Assembly: GCF_016862995.1 (NCBI RefSeq)
Contig: NZ_BOOA01000021.1
Location: 1 to 64,000, forward strand
Reading direction: 5' to 3'
Source of the DNA: Acrocarpospora phusangensis
GTDB taxonomy: Bacteria > Actinomycetota > Actinomycetes > Streptosporangiales > Streptosporangiaceae
DNA length: 64,000 nucleotides
In this document: piece by piece, positions 43,714-51,353 of the stretch
How positions within the stretch are numbered: position 1 is the stretch's first letter
Layout of the letters: each line of letters starts with the position of its first letter
The notes under the pieces: model-generated
Seen by the model: only the letters and a program-made list of their open reading frames with translations
What the model was told of the DNA's origin: nothing
Databases searched by the model: none
Translations under genes and position numbers: made by a program

Positions 43714-43793
43714 GACTCCCACGGAGTCCGGCGAACCAGGCGAATCAGCGAACCAGATCAGAATCCAGCGGAATCCATGCCGAGGGGCGAATC

Positions 43794-44639
43794 ATGTTGC
43801 GTCTAGCCGTACCGAACAAGGGTGTGCTCACCGAAGCCGCCCAGACCATTCTGAGAGAGGCCGGGTACCGGCAGCGGAGGGACAGCAAGGAGTTGGTGGT
43901 CGTCGACCCCGAGAACTCCACCGAGCTGTTCTTCCTGCGCCCGCGGGACATCGCGGTGTACGTGGGGGAGGGCACTCTCGACGCGGGCATCACCGGGCGG
44001 GACATGCTCTTCGATTCGGGGGCGCCGGCCGAGGAGGTCGTGCCGCTCGGGTTCGGGCGTTCGACGTTCCGGTTCGCGTCCTCGCCGGGGCTGTACACGC
44101 GGGTCGAGGACCTGATGGGCAAGCGTATCGCCACGTCGTACGTGGGGCTGCTCGGCAAGTATCTGGCCGACAAGGGCGTGGATGCGCGGGTGATCAAGCT
44201 GGACGGCGCGGTGGAGACCGCGCTGCGGCTGGGGGTCGCGGACGCGGTCGCCGACGTCGTGGAGACGGGGACGACGCTCCGCAACGTGGGGCTCGAGGTG
44301 TTCGGGGAGCCGATCGCCGAGTCGGAGGCGGTGCTCATCAAGCAGGTGGGCGCGGCCGACGTGCCGGGGTTCCAGCAGTTCGTGCGGCGGTTGCAGGGCG
44401 TGCTGGTCGCGCGGGACTACGTGATGATGGACTACGACATCCGCGCTGAGCGGATCGAGGAGGCCATCGCGATCACGCCGGGCATGGAGGGCCCGACCGT
44501 GTCGCCGCTGCACCGGGAGGGCTGGGTGGCGGTGCGCGCCATGGTGCCGCGCAAGGGCCACCAGTCGATCATGGACCAGCTCTGGGACCTGGGCGCCAAG
44601 GCCATCCTGGTGACCGATATCTACGCCTGTCGCCTGTAA
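43794..44639 (+). CDS. hisG: ATP phosphoribosyltransferase (long form)
   Basis: 281 residues, first and feedback-controlled step of histidine synthesis. The catalytic part includes VGEGTLDAGITGRDM and the PRPP loop region DVVETGTTLRNVGLEV; the C-terminal ~75 residues (GPTVSPLHREGWVAV...) form the ACT-like histidine-binding domain of the long form. ATG 43794 follows GAGGGG by 6 nt. Confidence 0.96.
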   Translation: MLRLAVPNKGVLTEAAQTILREAGYRQRRDSKELVVVDPENSTELFFLRPRDIAVYVGEGTLDAGITGRDMLFDSGAPAEEVVPLGFGRSTFRFASSPGLYTRVEDLMGKRIATSYVGLLGKYLADKGVDARVIKLDGAVETALRLGVADAVADVVETGTTLRNVGLEVFGEPIAESEAVLIKQVGAADVPGFQQFVRRLQGVLVARDYVMMDYDIRAERIEEAIAITPGMEGPTVSPLHREGWVAVRAMVPRKGHQSIMDQLWDLGAKAILVTDIYACRL

Positions 44640-44714
44640 TCTCCGGAAAGCTCGGCCGGGAGGAGTTCGCCAACGGGCGGACAATCCCGGGGCCGGGCAC
44701 GGACAATCGTCACT

Positions 44715-45461
44715 GTGAGTAGTGGCGCGGGTGTGAGACGTCGGCGGATCCTGTACGGCGGAGCGGTGCTCGCGGGCGGGCTCCTCGCGGGCGCCGGATT
44801 CGTCGGCGGCGTGGCCGTCGGCTCCATCGACCGGCGGGAGACGCCGCACGAGAGCCCGCCGCGCACCCCGGACGCGGCCTGGCGGCTGCTCATGGCCGGG
44901 AACGAGCGGTGGGCGTCGGGGCATTCGGTGCATCCGAACCAGGACGTGGCCCGGCGCAGGGAGGTGGCCGGCGGGCAGGCGCCGTACGCGGTGGTGGTGT
45001 CGTGCATCGACTCGCGGGTGCCGCCGGAGATGGTGTTCGACGCGGGCGTGGGGGACCTGCTCGCCGTGCGTACCGCCGCGCACACCGTGGATCCGCTGGT
45101 CACGGCCGCCATCGAGTACGGACCCGAGGATCTGCGGGCGCCACTCGTGGTGGTGCTCGGGCATCAGCGGTGCGGGGCCGTGACGGCGGCGGCGCGGGCG
45201 CTCAGCAAGGGGGACCGGCTGCCGGGCGGCCTCCAGCACATCGTGACGGCGCTGCGGCCCGCCTACCTGCGCATGACCGGGCGGGGGCAGGTGATCGTCG
45301 ACCAGCTGCTGGTGGAGAGCATGGTGCGGGACCACACGGTGGCCGTGGCGCGGCAGCTCGTACGGGATCCGCTGCTCGCGCCCAGGGTGAAGGACGGCGG
45401 GCTGCGGGTGATGGGGGCCTACTACTCGCTGGAGTCGGGGCGGGTCAGCAGGCTCGTCTGA
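44715..45461 (+). CDS. Beta-class carbonic anhydrase with exported-type N-terminus
   Basis: 248 residues. Zinc ligands C97, H150 and C153 and the dyad D99-R101 (SCIDSR, GHQRCG) are complete, so activity is expected. Unlike cytosolic enzymes it begins with RRRR followed by a 25-residue Gly/Ala/Val hydrophobic segment, consistent with a Tat-like signal or membrane anchor. That would place CO2/bicarbonate conversion outside the membrane. GTG 44715 is the start; the gene ends flush against the convergent EAL gene. Confidence 0.87.
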   Translation: MSSGAGVRRRRILYGGAVLAGGLLAGAGFVGGVAVGSIDRRETPHESPPRTPDAAWRLLMAGNERWASGHSVHPNQDVARRREVAGGQAPYAVVVSCIDSRVPPEMVFDAGVGDLLAVRTAAHTVDPLVTAAIEYGPEDLRAPLVVVLGHQRCGAVTAAARALSKGDRLPGGLQHIVTALRPAYLRMTGRGQVIVDQLLVESMVRDHTVAVARQLVRDPLLAPRVKDGGLRVMGAYYSLESGRVSRLV

Positions 45462-46823
45462 TCAGACCTTCACCGCCTGGTTGTTGGCGACGTGGCGGAT
45501 CAGGTCGCTGACGTGCACGATGCCCAGGCAGCGGCCGACCTCGTCGACCACCACGAGATCGTCGTAGACGCGCTCGGTTTCCCGGCCGGCCAGCTGCATG
45601 GCGGCGATCGCGGGGGTGGTCTTGGGGACCAGGCGGGGGCTGTCGGCGATCCGGTGGGCGGGTTTCTTGGCGTGGAGGGCGTGGCCGTACGCGCCGGCCA
45701 TGAAGAGCAGGAATCGGCTGCGGTCGATCATGCTCTGCGGGCGCTGGTACTCGTCCACCAGGACGACGCTGGTCACGGAGGACTCGGAGCCGAAGGCGGC
45801 GACCACGTCCTCGGCGCTGGCCGTCTGGGCCAGGGTCATGGCGGGGAGCAGGAACTCCTGGACGCGGGGGCCGAGCAGGGCCGCGACGGGGCTGGCCTCG
45901 GGGATGGGGACCGGGACGTGGACGCGGCCGTGGGACGGCTTCCAGTCGTGCGGGGCGAGCAGCGGGCCCTGGGCGAGGCGGATGCCCCAGCCCCGGATCG
46001 CGCCGAGCTGGGACTCGTCCCGGATCCCGGGGGCCAGGACGTGGGCGCCGATGCCGCGGGCCATGGTGACCAGGGATTCGGCGAGGGCGCCGCGGCGGGC
46101 GTCGCGGGGGATGCGGTCGACCAGCTGGGGGGCGATCACGATGACGTACGGGGAGGCGTCGGCGAGCAGGTCGAGCGGCAGGTGGGTGACGCCCAGGCCG
46201 CCGAAGGCGATCAGGTAGCCGGCGGCGCGCAGGCCGTCGACGCCGGTGAGGAGGTGGCTGCGGTCCTCGGCGGGCAGGTCGCCTTCGATGACGAGGATGA
46301 CCTCGCGGGGGCGGCGCCCGCCGGCGCGCATCGCCTCGTGCAGCGGGGCGAGCCCGGCGGAGCCGGACACGACGGCGGCGGCGGGGATGGACAGGACGAG
46401 GGGGAGCCGGGCCTCCTCCGTCGTCGCGGCCTGTACGGCGTTCACGGTGGCCGTGATGTCGGCGGGGTCGGCGCCGTAGCGGCCCTCCGAGGTGACCTGG
46501 ACGGCGATCACGCCGCCGGAGTCGAGGTCGACGACCGGGGTGTAGACGGTGGCCGGGCCCGAGGGCATGGCGGCGCGGGTGTCCTCGTGGGCGGGGTTCG
46601 CGGGCACGGCGGACCAGGCGGGGATGTACCCCGAGACGGTGAACGGTCCGGAGGGCGAGTGTTCCGCGGCGGGCGGAGAGGTCGCGACCGGTGCCGAAAG
46701 GGGTATGGGAACCGACACGCTTGGAATTGTCGGGTCTGCGCAGGTACGGGACGGTGTCTGTGAATCGAAGTTCACCGACATTTCCCCGTTTGTTGCGGCA
46801 AATACCTCAATTGATTGCGGCAT
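45462..46823 (-). CDS. Degenerate EAL-domain protein with C-terminal CBS/GGDEF-like region
   Basis: 453 residues. The first 90 are low-complexity Pro/Ser/Ala. Residues about 92-310 follow the EAL fold (YTPVVDL-SGGVIAVQ), but the EAL signature is replaced by QVT (109-111) and the DDFGTG loop by GGLGV, so c-di-GMP hydrolysis is not expected. The C-terminal part (about 325-453) contains VVLVDEYQRPQSMIDRSRFLLFMAGAYGHALHAKKP, characteristic of the CBS pair next to GGDEF/EAL modules. A c-di-GMP or nucleotide receptor role is the best inference. Start ATG 46823 has GGGG 5 nt upstream. Confidence 0.75.
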   Translation of the reverse strand: MPQSIEVFAATNGEMSVNFDSQTPSRTCADPTIPSVSVPIPLSAPVATSPPAAEHSPSGPFTVSGYIPAWSAVPANPAHEDTRAAMPSGPATVYTPVVDLDSGGVIAVQVTSEGRYGADPADITATVNAVQAATTEEARLPLVLSIPAAAVVSGSAGLAPLHEAMRAGGRRPREVILVIEGDLPAEDRSHLLTGVDGLRAAGYLIAFGGLGVTHLPLDLLADASPYVIVIAPQLVDRIPRDARRGALAESLVTMARGIGAHVLAPGIRDESQLGAIRGWGIRLAQGPLLAPHDWKPSHGRVHVPVPIPEASPVAALLGPRVQEFLLPAMTLAQTASAEDVVAAFGSESSVTSVVLVDEYQRPQSMIDRSRFLLFMAGAYGHALHAKKPAHRIADSPRLVPKTTPAIAAMQLAGRETERVYDDLVVVDEVGRCLGIVHVSDLIRHVANNQAVKV

Positions 46824-46869
46824 ATAACCCCACCCCCACCCTCGTCACCGGGCTCCACCCCCGCCCCCA

Positions 46870-47220
46870 CCCGGGCTCCGCCCCACCCGGTCCGCCCCGC
46901 CCGGGCTATGCCGATTCGGGCTCCGCTCGCCCCACCCGGGCTCCGCCCCACCCGGTCCGCTCCGCCCGGGCTCCCGGGCTATGCCGACTCGGGCTCCGCT
47001 CGCCCCATCCCGGGCTCCGCCCACCCGGTCCGCCCCGCCCAACTCCGGGGCTACGCCCTTCTCGGCTCCTCCCGTTCCCCACCCCGGGCTCCGCTCCGCC
47101 CGGTCCGCCCCGCCCAGTTCCGGGCTATGCCCTACTCGGGTTCCGCCCATCCCATCCCGGGCTCCGCCCCGCCCAGCTCTCGGGCACTGCCCATTCGGGC
47201 TCCGCCCGCCCCGCCCACGG
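46870..47220. repeat. Five-copy GC-rich minisatellite in a 520-bp intergenic stretch
   Basis: Units of 65-76 bp, each beginning CCCGGGCTCCGC, recur from 46870, 46935 and onward to 47220. Most contain CCCGGTCCGCCCCGCCC, a GGGCTATGCC segment and a TCGGGCTCCGC segment; divergence grows to the right. The whole 46824-47343 stretch is otherwise C-rich. Open frames through it have no starts with ribosome-binding sites and only Pro/Arg/Ser-rich translations, so I consider it non-coding. Confidence 0.75.
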
Positions 47221-47343
47221 CTGAGATTTACTCCCCTCCACCCGCGTGGGGACTCCACCCCACTCTGCCCGCGTTCACCCCACCCCCACCCCCGCCCATG
47301 CTCGTGTACGGCGAGCGGCCCGGAGGTGGCTAGGCTGCCTGTC

Positions 47344-48000
47344 ATGAGGGCGAGGCCTGCGGCGGGCGGAGGGAGATGGGTTTCGGTCGGCCCGGAGCGC
47401 ATTGGGCGCTGGGTTCGGGGGTTCGCCGAAAGGCATGGGGAGCCCCTCGTTGAGGGCGGACCGGAAGTCGTGACGTTGGTCGCGCCCGATGGGTCGGTGG
47501 CCGAGTGCCATGTCCCGTTTCCGCCATTGGACAGCGACGGAGACCTGATCGCGGGATTCGTCGCGCACGCGAATCTGCCCAGGCGGGTGGGAGTCCTCCT
47601 CGTGCGGCTCGGGGGTTACGCGGCGGGGGTCTTCGAGGGCGACCGGCTGGTCGTCTCGAAGGTGGGAAACCGGCTGGTCCACGGCCGGAGCGCGGCCGGT
47701 GGGTGGTCGCAGCAGCGGTTCGCGCGGCGGCGGGAGAAGCAGTCCGCGGAAGCGTTCCAGGCGGCGGCGGACGTGGCCGCGCGGGTGCTGCTTCCGCATG
47801 CGGGGGAGCTCGACGCGTTCGTCACCGGCGGGGACCGGAGGGCGGTGGACGAGCTTCGGGGGGATCGGCGGCTGGGGCCGCTGTTCGCGTTGGAGCGTGA
47901 GCCTTTTCTCACGGTTCCGGACCCCAAGCTCGCGGTCCTGACCGAGACACCGGGACTATTCCGGGCCGTCCGGATCAGAGTCGTCGACGCTGCCACCTGA
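47344..48000 (+). CDS. acVLRF1-family peptidyl-tRNA hydrolase (Vms1-like release factor)
   Basis: 218 residues. The signature GGWSQQRFARRREKQ (Q123/Q124 in the GSQ-type loop) identifies the actinobacterial Vms1/ANKZF1-like release factor family, which cleaves peptidyl-tRNA on stalled large ribosomal subunits. Remaining parts (LLVRLGGYAAGVFEGDRL...) match the eRF1 central-domain fold. ATG 47344 lies 124 nt beyond the minisatellite; GGAGG at 47324-47328 is far for a ribosome-binding site. It is followed by an ABC-F ATPase 428 nt downstream. Confidence 0.85.
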   Translation: MRARPAAGGGRWVSVGPERIGRWVRGFAERHGEPLVEGGPEVVTLVAPDGSVAECHVPFPPLDSDGDLIAGFVAHANLPRRVGVLLVRLGGYAAGVFEGDRLVVSKVGNRLVHGRSAAGGWSQQRFARRREKQSAEAFQAAADVAARVLLPHAGELDAFVTGGDRRAVDELRGDRRLGPLFALEREPFLTVPDPKLAVLTETPGLFRAVRIRVVDAAT

Positions 48001-48428
48001 ACGGGCCTGAGTGGGGGGTGCCGCCCGGAAGGCTGGGCTGCCGATGGCCACACGCGAGGCTGATCGTGGCTCCGGCCTCAGCGGGGGGATGCCGTACCAG
48101 CTTGGCGGCGTTTGGGTGAAATATCGCGATATTTACCGAGTCTTGACCTTATTCGTGCGGTCTGGCATCTGATCGGGCCGGAAGTTTCGGGTGGCCTGGG
48201 GAGGGATTGGCCCAGTCCGAGGGACAATCCTGGAGCGTTCCGGGTCGAAGGGGCGGCAGCCGTCGGCCGTGAGAGTGGAAGGCCGGTGCGCAACCCCCCT
48301 TCCGGGATTTGGGTGATCTTGGGGGAGGGCTCCGATGTGCCCTTACAATTGGCGCATGGGCACTCCCGACTGACCGACCCCCGTCACTGGGTTCCTCTGC
48401 CACATCTCACCGGAGTGTTCCACTCATC
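48001..48428 (+). other. 428-bp intergenic region before the ABC-F gene
   Basis: Contains a 16-bp palindrome (48119-48134), a good -35 TTGACC at 48143-48148 with a weak -10 near 48166, and a second -10-like TACAAT at 48344-48349. No convincing gene. A long leader is possible, as is usual for ABC-F genes. Confidence 0.4.
48119..48134. promoter_or_regulatory. Perfect 16-bp palindrome AAATATCGCGATATTT
   Basis: AT-rich and exactly symmetrical within very GC-rich surroundings, 8 bp upstream of a TTGACC -35-like element. The regulator is unknown. Confidence 0.6.
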
Positions 48429-50027
48429 ATGATCATTGCTACTGACGTCGAACTGCGCGCGGGTTCGCGCCTGCTCATCGACAAGGCCACCTTCCGGGTC
48501 AACCCCGGCGACAAGATCGGCCTCGTCGGCCGGAACGGGGCCGGCAAGACCACGCTGACCCGGGTGCTCGCGGGCGAGGGCATCCCCGCCGCGGGCTCAG
48601 TCAACATTTCTGGAAACGTCGGCTATCTGCCGCAGGACCCGCGCACCGGCGACCTGCAGGTGCTGGCCCGGGACCGCATCCTCTCCGCGCGCGGCCTGGA
48701 CGAGATCATCCGCGACCTGCGCAAGGCCGAGCTGGGCATGTCCGCCGCCGACGAGCGCGCCCGCGACAAGGCCGTCCGCGCGTACGGCCGCCTGGAGGAC
48801 CGGCTGCACGTGCTCGGCGGCTACGCGGCCGAGTCCGAGGCCGCCTCCATCGCGTCCAGCCTGGGCCTGCCCGACCGGGTGCTCAAGCAGCCCCTGGAGA
48901 CCCTCTCCGGCGGTCAGCGGCGACGGGTCGAACTGGCCAGGATTCTGTTCAGCGGAGCGGAGACTCTCCTTCTGGACGAGCCGACAAACCACCTCGATCA
49001 GGACTCAATCGGCTGGCTTCGTGATTTTTTACGGTCGCACCAGGGCGGCTTGATCATTATCAGCCACGATGTTGGCCTACTTGAAGCGACGGTAAACCGC
49101 GTACTGCACCTGGACGCGAACCGCTGCGTCATCGACACCTACAACGTCGGCTGGAAGGCCTATCTGGCCCAGCGGGAAACCGACGAGAAACGCCGTAAAC
49201 GCGAGCGCGCCAACGCCGAGAAACAGGCGTCGGTGCTGATGTCGCAGGCCGACAAGATGCGGGCCAAGGCCACCAAGGCCAAGGCCGCGCAGGACATGAC
49301 ACGCCGGGCCGAGCGGCTGCTGTCCGGCCTGGAGACCGAGCGGCGCGCCGACAAGGTGGCCAAGCTGCGCTTCCCGGCCCCCGCGCCGTGCGGGCGCACG
49401 CCGCTCACCGCCGTGGAACTGTCCAAGTCGTACGGGTCGCTGGAGGTCTTCACGGACGTGGACGCCGCCGTGGACCGGGGCACCCGGGTGGTCATCCTGG
49501 GCCTCAACGGCGCCGGCAAGACCACCCTGCTGCGCATTCTGGGCGGCCTGGAGAAGCCCGACACGGGCGAGGTCCGCCCAGGTCACGGGCTGAAGATCGG
49601 CTACTACGCGCAGGAGCACGAGACGCTCGACCCGGGGCGTACCGTGCTGGAGAACATGCGGTCCGCGGGGCCCGACCTGGCCGACGTGGACCTGCGCAAG
49701 ACGCTCGGGTCCTTCCTGTTCACCGGAGACGACGTGGACAAGCCCGCGGGGGTGTTGTCCGGAGGGGAGAAGACCCGGCTGGCGCTGGCCACTCTGGTTC
49801 TTTCAAGCGCCAATGTGCTGTTGCTCGACGAGCCCACCAACAACCTCGATCCGGCTTCCCGGGAACAGGTCTTGTCGGCGTTGCGGTCCTATTCGGGGGC
49901 GATTGTGCTAGTCACGCATGATGAGGGGGCTGTTGAGGCCCTGCAACCGGATAGGGTGATCTTGCTACCTGACGGAATCGAAGACGCGTGGAGCGACGAA
50001 TTTTCCGATCTTGTGGCCCTCGCCTGA
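48429..50027 (+). CDS. ABC-F family ATPase (translation factor type)
   Basis: 532 residues, two ABC domains without membrane segments. First domain: GRNGAGKT, LSGGQRRRVEL, LLLDEPTNHLD. A long basic linker (about 235-300) corresponds to the ribosomal P-site tRNA-interacting region. Second domain: GLNGAGKT, LSGGEKTR, LLLDEPTNNLD. It resembles the mycobacterial Rv1473 group rather than EttA. A TTA codon occurs at position 201 (49029-49031). Neighbours (small HTH gene, crotonase) repeat the Rv1472-Rv1473A set as I remember it. Confidence 0.9.
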   Translation: MIIATDVELRAGSRLLIDKATFRVNPGDKIGLVGRNGAGKTTLTRVLAGEGIPAAGSVNISGNVGYLPQDPRTGDLQVLARDRILSARGLDEIIRDLRKAELGMSAADERARDKAVRAYGRLEDRLHVLGGYAAESEAASIASSLGLPDRVLKQPLETLSGGQRRRVELARILFSGAETLLLDEPTNHLDQDSIGWLRDFLRSHQGGLIIISHDVGLLEATVNRVLHLDANRCVIDTYNVGWKAYLAQRETDEKRRKRERANAEKQASVLMSQADKMRAKATKAKAAQDMTRRAERLLSGLETERRADKVAKLRFPAPAPCGRTPLTAVELSKSYGSLEVFTDVDAAVDRGTRVVILGLNGAGKTTLLRILGGLEKPDTGEVRPGHGLKIGYYAQEHETLDPGRTVLENMRSAGPDLADVDLRKTLGSFLFTGDDVDKPAGVLSGGEKTRLALATLVLSSANVLLLDEPTNNLDPASREQVLSALRSYSGAIVLVTHDEGAVEALQPDRVILLPDGIEDAWSDEFSDLVALA

Positions 50028-50141
50028 TCTTAATTTTGGCGGGTACGGATCTTTTCCCTGGGAGTAGGTAGCCGATCCCGCCGAAATGACTGATCATGGC
50101 GTGAGTAACGCTGCGGAAGTCTGGCACTACAGGAGGTACTC

Positions 50142-50357
50142 GTGGCCGAGACTCTGAAGAAGGGCACCCGGGTGACCGGGGCCGACCGTGAAAAACTGGC
50201 CAGCGATCTCAAGAAGCGCTATGCCGCGGGTGAGAGCATCCGTGCCCTGGCCGCTTCCACCGGCCGGTCGTACGGGTTCATCCACCGCATCCTCTCCGAG
50301 TCCGGCGTGACTCTGCGCGGACGCGGCGGGGCGACCCGAGGCAAGTCCAAGCGCTAG
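50142..50357 (+). CDS. Small helix-turn-helix protein (Rv1473A-like)
   Basis: 71 residues, mostly one HTH (YAAGESIRALAASTGRSYGFIHRIL) with a basic tail ending RGKSKR. Lysine-rich start and tail suggest nucleic-acid binding. GTG 50142 has a perfect AGGAGG 5 nt upstream. Conserved small proteins like this follow ABC-F genes in other actinobacteria; function unknown. Confidence 0.85.
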   Translation: MAETLKKGTRVTGADREKLASDLKKRYAAGESIRALAASTGRSYGFIHRILSESGVTLRGRGGATRGKSKR

Positions 50358-50469
50358 ATCCGCCTCACAGTAGCGACCGCAGCCGCTCAATCCCGATTTC
50401 CGGAGCGGCCGCGTCCGGGTAGAACTTCGTTCGGTAAGCTCGGGCGCGACCGCAGGGAAGGGGACTCGG

Positions 50470-51291
50470 GTGACTGTGGACGCCAATCTTGGGGGGAGTG
50501 CGGAGACCGTCTCGGCGAGCGAACTCGCGGAGATCGGACTGCGCTACGAGGTGGACGGTGCGATCGCGACGATCACGCTGGACCGGCCGGACAAGCGGAA
50601 CGCGCAGACGTTCGCGACCTGGTCGGCCCTGGCCCGGATCGGGGAGAACCTCCCGGACCAGGTGCGCATCGTCGTCGTGAGAGGCGAGGGGCCGTCCTTC
50701 TCAGCGGGCATCGACCTGCGCATGTTCACGCCGGAGGGGGTGCCCGGGCAGGGCTCGTTCGTCTCGGCCGCGTCTCTCGAGGACAGCGCCTTCGAGAGAC
50801 GGATAGCGGACGCTCAGCGCGGCTTCCTGTGGCTGCGCCGCCCGGACATCGTCTCCATCGCGGCCGTGCAAGGGCACGCGATCGGCGCGGGTTTCCAGCT
50901 GGCTCTCGCCTGCGACCTGCGGGTCGTGGCGGATGACGTGAAATTCTGTATGAAGGAGCCGGCACTCGGGCTGGTTCCCGACCTGACCGGCACCAAGCCG
51001 CTGGTCGACCTGGTCGGGCTGTCCCGGGCCATCGAGCTGTGCCTCACCGCGCGCGTCGTCGCAGCCGACGAGGCGGTGCGGCTCGGCCTGGCCGAACTGG
51101 CGGTCCCGCCGGGTGAGCTGGCGCAGGCCGTACGGGATCTGACGGGCGCCCTGCTGGCGACCGACCGCGGCGCCGCGACGGCGACCAAGCGGTTGCTGCA
51201 GGGCGCGCTGGGGCGGACCCTGGACCAGCAGGCGGTCGCGGAGCGGAGGGAGCAGATCGCCCGCATTAGAACTTTGTTCGGTTCCAGCTGA
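50470..51291 (+). CDS. Enoyl-CoA hydratase/isomerase family protein
   Basis: 273 residues of the crotonase fold. Oxyanion-hole segments SFSAGIDLRMF and GHAIGAGFQL are present. Of the two catalytic Glu of rat hydratase, the first is Gln here (Q143 in GAGFQLA) and the second appears kept (E163 in MKEPALGL), more like isomerases or other family members than classical hydratases. GTG 50470 follows AGGGG by 6 nt. Belongs to the echA12-like group by context. Confidence 0.88.
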   Translation: MTVDANLGGSAETVSASELAEIGLRYEVDGAIATITLDRPDKRNAQTFATWSALARIGENLPDQVRIVVVRGEGPSFSAGIDLRMFTPEGVPGQGSFVSAASLEDSAFERRIADAQRGFLWLRRPDIVSIAAVQGHAIGAGFQLALACDLRVVADDVKFCMKEPALGLVPDLTGTKPLVDLVGLSRAIELCLTARVVAADEAVRLGLAELAVPPGELAQAVRDLTGALLATDRGAATATKRLLQGALGRTLDQQAVAERREQIARIRTLFGSS

Positions 51292-51353
51292 GGCGGAATC
51301 GGCGCGGCGTCCGGCGGGTTGTCTGATTACGTGATTACAACGCTTGGACGAGT

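Noticed and set aside
45462-46823. Active c-di-GMP phosphodiesterase
   Set aside because: The EAL and DDFGTG signatures are both lost.
46815-47333. Proline-rich reading frame across the minisatellite
   Set aside because: The frame follows the DNA repeat, with irregular unit lengths that are not multiples of three; no ribosome-binding site or conserved domain.
48355-48372. Five-codon upstream reading frame (MGTPD) as an ABC-F leader peptide
   Set aside because: No ribosome-binding site and no paired anti-terminator hairpins that I can draw; too weak to call though ABC-F genes often use such leaders.
48112-48432. 106-codon frame before the ABC-F gene
   Set aside because: It would start with TTG without a ribosome-binding site, runs through the palindrome and promoter-like elements, and has no recognisable protein features.
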